From contig JACKCM010000015.1 in assembly GCA_020634035.1 (NCBI GenBank), positions 1 to 9,698 of the forward strand: DNA of 9,698 bases, read 5' to 3'. The notes below the pieces were generated by a model. It was given only the letters and a program-made list of their open reading frames with translations. It was not told the origin of the DNA and made no database searches. Made by a program: the position numbers and the translations under genes. Source of the DNA: Candidatus Obscuribacterales bacterium. GTDB lineage: Bacteria; Cyanobacteriota; Vampirovibrionia; Obscuribacterales; Obscuribacteraceae. Positions 1-6,386 of this stretch are shown here, piece after piece (positions within the stretch are counted from its first letter, which is position 1; each line of letters begins with the position of its first letter).

Positions 1-2
1 AC

Positions 3-236
3 GCAGAAGAGCTAATCGAAAAAGTCTGGGAATCAGACATCTGTGTACACAAATCAACTGTTAGAGGTCATGTCAATCGAATCAGAAACAAGTTGGATGA
101 TCTAGATCCAGCCAAGCCCTCGGTGATTACAACAGTGTACGGAGTAGGATATAAACTCTCTAAAAAAGAAAGATCAACCAATTCCGTCTCCAGAAGCCGG
201 AATTCAGCAAATTTCACGCGCCATTGCACAAGCTGA
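3..236 (+). CDS. Response regulator, OmpR/PhoB family, C-terminal DNA-binding part (5' end missing)
   Basis: This is the last 77 codons of a gene that begins before the window. The readable protein opens AEELIEKVWESD and runs through a winged-helix DNA-binding domain of the OmpR/PhoB type. The recognition helix is around STVRGHVNRIRNKLDD (residues 19-34 of the visible part), and the C-terminal wing hairpin is ITTVYGVGYKL, a classic signature of the family. In this family an N-terminal receiver domain is phosphorylated by a histidine kinase and the winged helix binds tandem direct repeats in promoters. The receiver domain and any kinase lie outside the window, so the signal sensed is unknown. 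About 25 residues follow the wing, rich in Ser, Arg and Asn (KKERSTNSVSRSR...), longer than usual and without recognisable structure. The stop codon TGA at 234-236 overlaps a repeated 10-bp motif that may be an operator for the next gene. The family call is firm; the target genes are not known. Confidence 0.9.
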   Translation, partial: AEELIEKVWESDICVHKSTVRGHVNRIRNKLDDLDPAKPSVITTVYGVGYKLSKKERSTNSVSRSRNSANFTRHCTS

Positions 237-243
237 TCACATT
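234..243 (+). promoter_or_regulatory. TGATCACATT motif, copy 1 (upstream of DUF2490 gene)
   Basis: The ten bases TGATCACATT occur here and at two places upstream of the tolC operon, in the same orientation relative to the downstream gene each time. This copy overlaps the regulator's stop codon and the first two bases of the possible -35 box of the DUF2490 gene. The half-site AATGTGATCA resembles half of the E. coli CRP consensus, but no matching second half is present. Operator function is inferred from the repetition and position. Confidence 0.45.
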
Positions 244-268
244 GACTTACTAAAATTGTAGCTACAAT
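242..268 (+). promoter_or_regulatory. Possible promoter of the DUF2490 gene overlapping a 14-bp palindrome
   Basis: TTGACT at 242-247 resembles a -35 box and TACAAT at 263-268 resembles a -10 box (5 of 6 matches to TATAAT). The spacer is 15 bases, at the short end of the workable range. The perfect 14-bp palindrome ATTGTAGCTACAAT (255-268) covers the -10 box, so a dimeric repressor bound there could block RNA polymerase. One perfect 14-bp palindrome is not surprising in a window of this size, so its position carries the argument. Transcription would start near 275, leaving about 40 bases before the ATG. Confidence 0.4.
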
Positions 269-316
269 CCAAGATTCGACTCTCTACAGGAAGTACTTGC
301 CGACAGCATTTTTGCG

Positions 317-1084
317 ATGCGGTGCTCTTTGCCATTGAAAATATTCAGAAGCCTTGTCGCGCTATTACCGATTCTCTACAGTGTTCCGGCAACGGCGCAA
401 GAAAGCCTGGCGCCTATAATTTTAAAAGCTTCAAAAACCGCACCAAAATCCAAGAGTAAGCGAATAACGATAAATGACTTCGCCATGTGGATGCCTGTCT
501 ATTTGAACACACACCTGTTCAATAAGAAAGTCAGATTCTATCTCGAAGCACAGCCCCGGGTAGAACGCACCGCAGATAGCCTTTTCACATTCGCCCAGCT
601 CCGACTGCGCAGTTCCATCGGTTATCAATTCAACAGATCTTTTGCTGCTTATACAGGCTATGCGTGGTGTCCGGATTTTCATCCCTACCGCAACGAGAAC
701 CGTCCCTATCAAGATCTTCTCTTCGGACATGTTCTGCTCAAGCGCCTGCAGATGGTCTACCGTTATCGGTCAGAAGAACGATTTATAAAGCATGTGCATG
801 GTATGTCCTATCGTGGTCGTTTCAAGATTCGCGGTGCTGTGCCGATTAGAGAAGGACCTTTCTATGTTATCGGCTCTGAAGAACTATTCGTCAACTTCAA
901 TCACCCCCAGGGTGGTCCTCAAAAAGGGCTAGATCAATGGCGCTCTTATACCGGGCTCGGCAGACAGTTTGGTCGACATCTGAGAGCGGAAGCCGGCTAT
1001 ATGATGCGATATGCGTTTCATCCCGGCGCAACACCAAGAAAGATAGATCATGCCTTTATTACCAGGCTCTTGATCAACTATTGA
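317..1084 (+). CDS. DUF2490-family exported protein, probable outer-membrane beta-barrel
   Basis: The 255-residue product has an N-terminal signal peptide: basic KIFR, hydrophobic core LVALLPILYSVP, likely cleavage after ATA at residue 27. From about residue 50 it matches my recollection of the DUF2490 family (Pfam PF10677): MWMPVYLNTHL, FYLEAQPRVER, FTFAQLRLRSSIGYQF, GYAWCPDF, NENRPYQDLLF, RYRSEERF, SEELFVNFN, YTGLGRQF and EAGYMMRY occur in order. Alternating polar and aromatic residues and a C-terminal Tyr fit a small outer-membrane beta-barrel. The family has no settled biochemical role. The ATG at 317 is the only ordinary start giving an intact signal peptide; the nearest purine-rich stretch, AGGAAG at 288-293, is rather far upstream, so initiation may be weak. 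The gene ends 6 bases from the stop of the convergent exported-protein gene. A motif before its promoter is shared with the tolC operon, hinting at common control. Confidence 0.8.
   Translation: MRCSLPLKIFRSLVALLPILYSVPATAQESLAPIILKASKTAPKSKSKRITINDFAMWMPVYLNTHLFNKKVRFYLEAQPRVERTADSLFTFAQLRLRSSIGYQFNRSFAAYTGYAWCPDFHPYRNENRPYQDLLFGHVLLKRLQMVYRYRSEERFIKHVHGMSYRGRFKIRGAVPIREGPFYVIGSEELFVNFNHPQGGPQKGLDQWRSYTGLGRQFGRHLRAEAGYMMRYAFHPGATPRKIDHAFITRLLINY
1046..1075 (-). terminator. Possible terminator of the minus-strand cluster, inside the DUF2490 gene
   Basis: Read on the minus strand, GATCA and GCCT pair with AGGC and TGATC around an 8-base loop, with a small internal loop of three bases against one. 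The hairpin is followed by TATCTTTCTT, only moderately T-rich. It begins 16 bases past the stop codon of the exported-protein gene (1091-1093). If real, the minus transcript ends inside the coding region of the convergent gene. The stem is imperfect and the T-run is broken, so the call is tentative. Confidence 0.3.
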
Positions 1085-1090
1085 AAGACT

Positions 1091-1807
1091 CTACTTATCT
1101 TCGCTTTCCAAAATCTGTTTGCAGACGTTATAGATTTTGCCTCGAAGATCCTCAATCTGCTTCATTGCGTCGATAACATGCATGGCATGACTGTAGAAAG
1201 CTTTTCTAGGAATCTCATCTTTTTCAGCCAGCTCTTTTGTCAGAGCTCGAAGAGCGAGATAGTGCTGGCGAGCCTCTTCTATACTGGCTTCCATCTCTAT
1301 CCAGAGCGGATCTATGTCAGCCTGTTTTTCAGCAGGCAAAAGAGCTCGACCGGTCTCTAGTTCTAACAACTCCAGATACTTGCCCAGATCGTCAACATAG
1401 GCGACAAGCCACTTGGCTCTGGCCGGATTGACATCGCCTGCAGGAGGCAGATCAGGCTCCACCGCTTCCGGTATCACAATCGGTCCCATTACCACCGCAT
1501 CATCAGGCACTTCCATCTTAGCACGCTGAAATTCGAGAACTATTTTGGTGGCAGCCCGTTTAGATTCATGTATCGCCTCACCCAGAGAGCGCATACCATG
1601 GGCAGCCTTTCGCAGAACTTCGGTCTTGCTCTCAGAATTGGTGTCGCCACCACCCTCATCCTCGACGGAGGAACGCCTTGGGCTGGGACAATAAGATGGA
1701 TTGAGAATTTGAAGGGCGTGAGCAGAATCAGAAATAAGCGGATGACCTATGGCATAGATCAGGGTGAAAAGCCCCACCACCATCATCAACTCTTTTGGAC
1801 GAAACAT
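1091..1807 (-). CDS. Exported helical protein of unknown function downstream of the efflux operon
   Basis: I do not recognise this 238-residue protein. It has a clear Sec signal peptide: FRPKE, hydrophobic MMVVGLFTLIYAIG, likely cleavage after AHA at residue 31. A low-complexity acidic linker rich in Gly, Ser and Glu follows (about 44-62). Then comes a charged helical stretch (62-98, with EVLRKAAHGMRSLGEAIHES), a Pro-rich hinge (108-128, VIPEAVEPDLPPAG), and a long, mostly helical C-terminal half (130-238) with heptad-like Leu and Ala spacing. Mature Cys residues lie at 40 and 229; Cys40 is outside a lipobox, so it is not a lipoprotein. The ATG start is supported by GGAGAG at 1815-1820, 7 bases upstream. 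It is the last gene of the minus-strand run, 74 bases after the membrane fusion protein gene, so it may be cotranscribed with the pump. A periplasmic accessory role is possible, but nothing in the sequence proves it. Confidence 0.75.
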   Translation of the reverse strand: MFRPKELMMVVGLFTLIYAIGHPLISDSAHALQILNPSYCPSPRRSSVEDEGGGDTNSESKTEVLRKAAHGMRSLGEAIHESKRAATKIVLEFQRAKMEVPDDAVVMGPIVIPEAVEPDLPPAGDVNPARAKWLVAYVDDLGKYLELLELETGRALLPAEKQADIDPLWIEMEASIEEARQHYLALRALTKELAEKDEIPRKAFYSHAMHVIDAMKQIEDLRGKIYNVCKQILESEDK

Positions 1808-1861
1808 ACTTGATCTCTCCGGTTTCTAGATTCATCCCAATATCTTAACAACTCAAGAACG

Positions 1862-1890
1862 AAAAAACGCGAAAGGTCCGACTAACCTTT
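1862..1890 (-). terminator. Weak hairpin plus T-run at the end of the fusion-protein gene
   Basis: On the minus strand AAAGGT (1890-1885) pairs with ACCTTT (1877-1872) around a 7-base loop that contains the TAG stop of the fusion-protein gene. After four bases (CGCG) comes a run of six T (1867-1862). The stem is short and separated from the T-run, so it could act as a partial terminator that lowers expression of the last gene, or it could be chance. Confidence 0.25.
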
Positions 1891-3183
1891 TTGTTCCTCC
1901 AGCTCTTCGGCCGTCGCCACTCTGGTGTGCACCGATTGACCAGACTCAATCTCTTCAGAGCCATGTAGCATTACATTCTCACCTGGTTTCAGAGCACCGA
2001 AGACTTCTTGCGAGTTACCATCGGTCTTGCCCCGGGTTACCTTCACTTTTTCGGTTTTTCCGCTTTGCACTCTGATTACGAAATCACCGGCAAGCGAGCT
2101 GACCACCGCTGATGATGGCACAAAGAGTGTGTCATAGGGTCTTGTCTCAGGCCAAAAAACATTGGCGAACATTCCTGGCTCTAACATGCCGGTGTCGTTA
2201 TTAACGTCGAGTTCCACAGGCATGGTACGGGTCTTGCGATCAAGAGCGTGCCCGACACGGCTTACAGTCCCGGCAAAGTTGCGACCGGGAAAAGCCTTGA
2301 CCTTGAACTCTATTTGGGACTGTGGCTTGATTCCAGATACATCTTCCTCCGGAACATAAACGACCAGGCGCAGCACTGACACCTGCTGAATACGAAGAGC
2401 GGGCTCATCAGACGGTTTTCTTCCATCACGCCCTACCAGGCTGCCTTCATGGACATTTCTTTCAGTAATTACACCATCAAATGGTGCAAGAATAGTCAGA
2501 TATTCGCGGGTGCTCAACATAGATTTGTACTCTGCTTCGGCAGCTGACACCTGTTTTTTGTGAGCCTTAACCAGGCTTCGGGCCGCTTCAATCTCCTCAA
2601 TCATCGACTGAACATGGGCTCGATCGAAATCAACGTCCTTAGCAGACTTGTCTAGTTCATTACCGGATATGGTACCAGGAACCCTGGCAGCCGCAGCAAG
2701 TCGCGAGTGAATGGCTTCATCTTTAGCCAGTTTAGCCCGTGCCTCTGAAAGATGAGCCTCATGGCTTCGCAACTTTGAAATGGCTTCTGCCAGTTGAGCT
2801 TTGCTAGTTTCAAGCGCGGCATTGGCTTTGCTGCACTGAGCTTCGATCTCCGGCGCGGTCAACTTGATCAGTAGCTGTCCTTTTTGCACCCTAGAACCTC
2901 TATCTACGGTAATCTTCTGAATATAACCGGTAATCTTGGCGTGAATAGCCACATCACGAAACGCCTCTAGTTCTGCCGGTAGATGAACGTCTCTATCGAG
3001 ATGCCTGGCCTTGACCTGCACCACAGGAATCTCTTCGCCCGAAACGGCCTCCCCTGATTCCCCTGTTCTTGCCACCATAGATTCACCGGCACCCTGGGAG
3101 CTATGTTGAGAATGGTTGGAGACGAACCATGCTGCCATCACTGCTATCAGCACGATAATGCTGCCGATCAAATACTTCTTCAT
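1882..3183 (-). CDS. HlyD/AcrA-type periplasmic adaptor (membrane fusion protein) of an RND pump
   Basis: The 433-residue protein should bridge the inner-membrane pump and the TolC-like channel. Residues 4-21 (YLIGSIIVLIAVMAAWFV) are an uncleaved membrane anchor; no lipobox Cys is present. The order then fits the family: first lipoyl half at about 70-110 (AFRDVAIHAKITGYIQKITVDRGSRVQKGQLL), a long alpha-hairpin coiled coil at about 112-226 rich in Ala, Glu and Lys, second lipoyl half at 226-268 (LTILAPFDGVITERNVHEGSLV), then the beta-barrel (about 270-345) and membrane-proximal domain (about 350-420). The reading frame is open to 3297, but the start at 3183 is preferred: it gives the membrane anchor at the N-terminus, has GAGG at 3192-3195 with 8-base spacing, and lies 10 bases after the permease stop. 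The longer start would add 38 very basic residues and overlap the permease gene. It is the third gene of the pump operon, an unusual order since the adaptor gene often comes first. Confidence 0.95.
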   Translation of the reverse strand: MKKYLIGSIIVLIAVMAAWFVSNHSQHSSQGAGESMVARTGESGEAVSGEEIPVVQVKARHLDRDVHLPAELEAFRDVAIHAKITGYIQKITVDRGSRVQKGQLLIKLTAPEIEAQCSKANAALETSKAQLAEAISKLRSHEAHLSEARAKLAKDEAIHSRLAAAARVPGTISGNELDKSAKDVDFDRAHVQSMIEEIEAARSLVKAHKKQVSAAEAEYKSMLSTREYLTILAPFDGVITERNVHEGSLVGRDGRKPSDEPALRIQQVSVLRLVVYVPEEDVSGIKPQSQIEFKVKAFPGRNFAGTVSRVGHALDRKTRTMPVELDVNNDTGMLEPGMFANVFWPETRPYDTLFVPSSAVVSSLAGDFVIRVQSGKTEKVKVTRGKTDGNSQEVFGALKPGENVMLHGSEEIESGQSVHTRVATAEELEEQKG

Positions 3184-3193
3184 TGCTTGTGCC

Positions 3194-6100
3194 TCAAGAT
3201 ACAGAACTCTTAACTTTCGCCGTGACCTCTTCTTTGCTCTCGTCGATAGCAATCTGATCGACTTCTTCGAGCATGCTCTGGGACTTCCTTTTCGCACCTT
3301 TCTGAGCGACCGAAAAGATCAAAGGTAATACGAATAAAACTGCAATAGTCGACCATGCCAGACCGCCGATGACCGCTCTACCGAGTGGTGCCGTTCGGTC
3401 TCCGCCCTCTCCCAACCCCAGAGCCATCGGAATCATACCGGCTATCATGGCGATACTGGTCATTAGGACAGGTCTCAAACGACTGACCGCACCTTTAACC
3501 CCGGCTACCTCCGGCGACAAGCCGCTCATTCTACGCGACTCTGCAAAAGCGATAATCAGGATGGCGTTGGCTACACCCACACCGATAGACATGATCGCTC
3601 CCATGAAAGACTGAACGTTGAGGGTGGTGCCGGTAGCTTGCAGAGTAAGCACCACTCCACATAGAATGGCAGGCACCACCGAAATAACCGCCAGAGAGAG
3701 CCTTACAAGCTGAAAGTAAGAGATGAGCATCAAAAGAATGGTAACAACCGCCAGTATAAGACCGGCACCGAGACCAAAGAATGTATCATGCATGGTCGGG
3801 ACCTGACCGCGTACATCGATGGTCACGCCACGGGGGCGCTCACCGGCCCGGGCTATCGCTTCGGTAACCTCCCGGGCTCTTCTGCCCAGGTCACTGCCCG
3901 CGATATTGGCTGTGATACTGACCATACGACGCATATTATAACGGTCGAACTCACCGGTCATGGTGCCATACTTGACCTGGGCTACATCTCGTACAAAGGG
4001 ACCGCGATTACCTGTCGCCATTACAGGAATAGATTCGACAGACTCGACCGAGTCCATCTTGCCCGTCGGTACTTCTAACTGGACCTGGTAAGAAACTCCT
4101 GATTTAGCGCTTATCCAGAATATCGGCTGGACGAAACGACTAGAGTAAGTGGCAGGCACCAGAGCCCGTCCTATATCCTTAACGGTAACACCAAGCTGAC
4201 CGGCACGCTTTCTATTGACGTCCACATCGATGGTCGGATACTCGAGGGGTTGGACGATTTGTAGATCACGTAAGTCAGCGATTTTACGAAGCTCTCTCAT
4301 CACTCTCTCAGCATAGTGCTTGTCCTCGGCAAAGTTCGGACCGGCTATATCTATCTTGAGTGGAGTCGGCGCCCCGAAGTTCATGATCTTGTTGACGATG
4401 TCACCTGCTTCAAAAGAGAAGTCTGTCTCGGGCATCTTTTCGTGCAAAGTCTTACGCAACTTCTCTTTCAAATCAGCCATGACCATATGGGCATCATGTT
4501 TGAAAGAGACTAGAATAACCGCCTCTTGCGGACCACTGGTCCACATCACCACGTTCGAGATACCGAAAGTGGGAGGGTTGGTGCCGACATAGGCGATACT
4601 TACATCGATGTTCTCGACACCGGCTTCCCGAGCTATGATATCGAGAGCCTGCTGAGTCTTGTGCTCTGTTTGTTCAATTCTGGTACCAGCAGGCGCTTTA
4701 AGCCGCAACTGAAATCCGCTCGGGTTGCCGGTAGGAAAGATCTCTGTCCCCAGAAAAAGAGTGAGAGTCGAGAGAAGAAGCACGGCGACAAGGCCGTAGC
4801 CCCCGATGACCACCCACTTGATACGCATCAAACTTATCAAAGAACGAGCGTAGCCCCTCCGAACTTTTCCAAAGAGACCTCCGCCACCATTGCCTTGGGC
4901 TGATGGATCATGTTCTTTCAAGATCCACCCGGAAAGAACCGGCACCAGAGTATTGGAGAGGATATAAGAAGATATCATCGCAAAACCGACAGCCAGAGAG
5001 AGCGGCACAAACAGAGCCTGGGTGCTGCCGGACATTAAGAAAGCAGGTGTAAATACCGACACCACAGAAAGCATGGCGAGCAACTGCGGGGTGACGACCT
5101 CGCAACAGGCTTGATATATGCCCTGAAATTTCTCGACCCCCCTGCCGAGGTGGGTATGGATATTCTCAATCGCCACTGTCGCTTCATCCACCAGAACACC
5201 GATGGAGAGGGCCAGTCCGCCCAGGGTCATGATATTGATACTCTGTCCTGCCATCCAGAGAAATACGATAGCTGACAACAAGGCTGCCGGAATAGTTAGT
5301 ACGACTATGATGGCGGAGCGCGCGTCACCGAGGAAGAGCAGCACCATCAATCCAGTCAGAACCGCACCGATACCGCCTTCAAAAAGCACACCTTTGACAG
5401 CCTCGGTAACATATATCGACTGGTCGAACTCGAAGCTGACTTTAACATCTTTAGGAAGCAGATCGCGAATATAAGGAATTGCTTTCTTGACCTCTTCCAC
5501 CACTGTCACGGTGGACGCACTTGAGAGCTTGGAAACGGCCATGAAGACCGAGCGCTTCTTATTTACAAGGGCATAACCGGTGGGGATATCGGTAGTATCC
5601 GATACGGTGCCGAGGTCCCCAAGATAAACCTCGGCACCGGCACCGGGCTTCACCGGAAGTTTCTCAAGTTCTTTTATATCCTTCACCACGGAGTTGATGT
5701 CGCAGACCCTTTGCAATTGCCCGGTACGCACTACCCCAGAAGGGATAATCACGTTGCCTTTTGCAAGAGCTTCGACAACATCTTCGCTCGAGATATTGTA
5801 AGACTTGAGTCGTTCCGGATCGACACTTATGACGATTGAACGAACGTTGCCACCGAATGGTGGCGGCGTAGAGGCGCCTGGTAATGTGGAGATAACCGGT
5901 CTGACCCTTTCATAGGCGAGATCGGCGACCTCTCCGATAGAAAGAGTCTTACTGGATAATACCACATAACCGACCGGCACATTGCCGGCATCGAAACGTA
6001 GAATAAATGGAGTCACCGTCCCAGGTGGCATATAAGAGCGCGAACGCTCTACCTGACCAATCACCTGGGCCATGGCGTCTGCCATATCAGTACCCGGGTG

Positions 6101-6385
6101 AAAGAGGATTTTCATCACTGACACCCCTTGAATAGATTTAGATTCGATGTGCTCCACACCGCTTATATAGAGAAAGTGGTCTTCATAGTGCGAGACCATG
6201 AAACCTTCCATCTGGGCCGGATCCATGCCGCCATAGGGCTGAACGACATAGATAACGGGCAGATTGAGGTCAGGAAAGATGTCCACCTTCATCCGGCTAA
6301 TAGCCAGGAAAGAAGCTAGAATTATAGCCAGGGTGGCGACTATTATCGTCACCGGGCGGGTCATTGCTAGCCGGATTAACCACAC
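3194..6385 (-). CDS. RND efflux transporter permease (AcrB/HAE1-like superfamily)
   Basis: This 1063-residue inner-membrane protein has the normal length and two-fold repeat of RND exporters. TM1 is at about 10-30, a large periplasmic loop at 31-330 and TM2-6 at about 335-485. TM7 is at 523-545, a second periplasmic loop at 546-868 and TM8-12 at about 869-1027, followed by a charged tail. Landmarks are MWLIRLAMTRPVTI at the N-terminus, DIFPDLNLPVI at 35-45, and GVLVDEATVAIENIHTHL at 396-413. The proton-relay pair, Asp-Asp in AcrB, is Asp400-Glu401 here. The TM10 segment reads IGVGVANAILIIAF (934-947), without the Lys that AcrB carries there. This pattern fits a divergent HAE1-related subfamily as I recall it, so substrate cannot be predicted. 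The start is GTG at 6383-6385, one base after the TAA of the outer-membrane gene; GGG about 10 bases upstream may serve as ribosome site. A later ATG (residue 8) would remove the conserved N-terminus. The gene lies between its outer-membrane partner and its adaptor gene. Confidence 0.95.
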   Translation of the reverse strand: MWLIRLAMTRPVTIIVATLAIILASFLAISRMKVDIFPDLNLPVIYVVQPYGGMDPAQMEGFMVSHYEDHFLYISGVEHIESKSIQGVSVMKILFHPGTDMADAMAQVIGQVERSRSYMPPGTVTPFILRFDAGNVPVGYVVLSSKTLSIGEVADLAYERVRPVISTLPGASTPPPFGGNVRSIVISVDPERLKSYNISSEDVVEALAKGNVIIPSGVVRTGQLQRVCDINSVVKDIKELEKLPVKPGAGAEVYLGDLGTVSDTTDIPTGYALVNKKRSVFMAVSKLSSASTVTVVEEVKKAIPYIRDLLPKDVKVSFEFDQSIYVTEAVKGVLFEGGIGAVLTGLMVLLFLGDARSAIIVVLTIPAALLSAIVFLWMAGQSINIMTLGGLALSIGVLVDEATVAIENIHTHLGRGVEKFQGIYQACCEVVTPQLLAMLSVVSVFTPAFLMSGSTQALFVPLSLAVGFAMISSYILSNTLVPVLSGWILKEHDPSAQGNGGGGLFGKVRRGYARSLISLMRIKWVVIGGYGLVAVLLLSTLTLFLGTEIFPTGNPSGFQLRLKAPAGTRIEQTEHKTQQALDIIAREAGVENIDVSIAYVGTNPPTFGISNVVMWTSGPQEAVILVSFKHDAHMVMADLKEKLRKTLHEKMPETDFSFEAGDIVNKIMNFGAPTPLKIDIAGPNFAEDKHYAERVMRELRKIADLRDLQIVQPLEYPTIDVDVNRKRAGQLGVTVKDIGRALVPATYSSRFVQPIFWISAKSGVSYQVQLEVPTGKMDSVESVESIPVMATGNRGPFVRDVAQVKYGTMTGEFDRYNMRRMVSITANIAGSDLGRRAREVTEAIARAGERPRGVTIDVRGQVPTMHDTFFGLGAGLILAVVTILLMLISYFQLVRLSLAVISVVPAILCGVVLTLQATGTTLNVQSFMGAIMSIGVGVANAILIIAFAESRRMSGLSPEVAGVKGAVSRLRPVLMTSIAMIAGMIPMALGLGEGGDRTAPLGRAVIGGLAWSTIAVLFVLPLIFSVAQKGAKRKSQSMLEEVDQIAIDESKEEVTAKVKSSVS

Positions 6386-6386
6386 G

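Noticed and set aside
1109..1139. Terminator for the DUF2490 transcript from the 8-bp stem CAAAATCT / AGATTTTG
   Set aside because: The stem is AT-rich with a 15-base loop and has no T-run after it on the plus strand, so it does not look like an intrinsic terminator.
1816..1850. Separate promoter for the exported helical protein (TTGTTA, 17 bases, TAGAAA on the minus strand)
   Set aside because: Both boxes match only 4 of 6 bases, and the predicted start would fall inside the gene's own ribosome site.
3184..3297. Longer reading of the adaptor gene starting at 3297 (471 residues)
   Set aside because: The extra 38 residues are very basic, overlap the permease gene, lack a good ribosome site and would bury the membrane anchor. 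The ATG at 3183 has GAGG at proper spacing.
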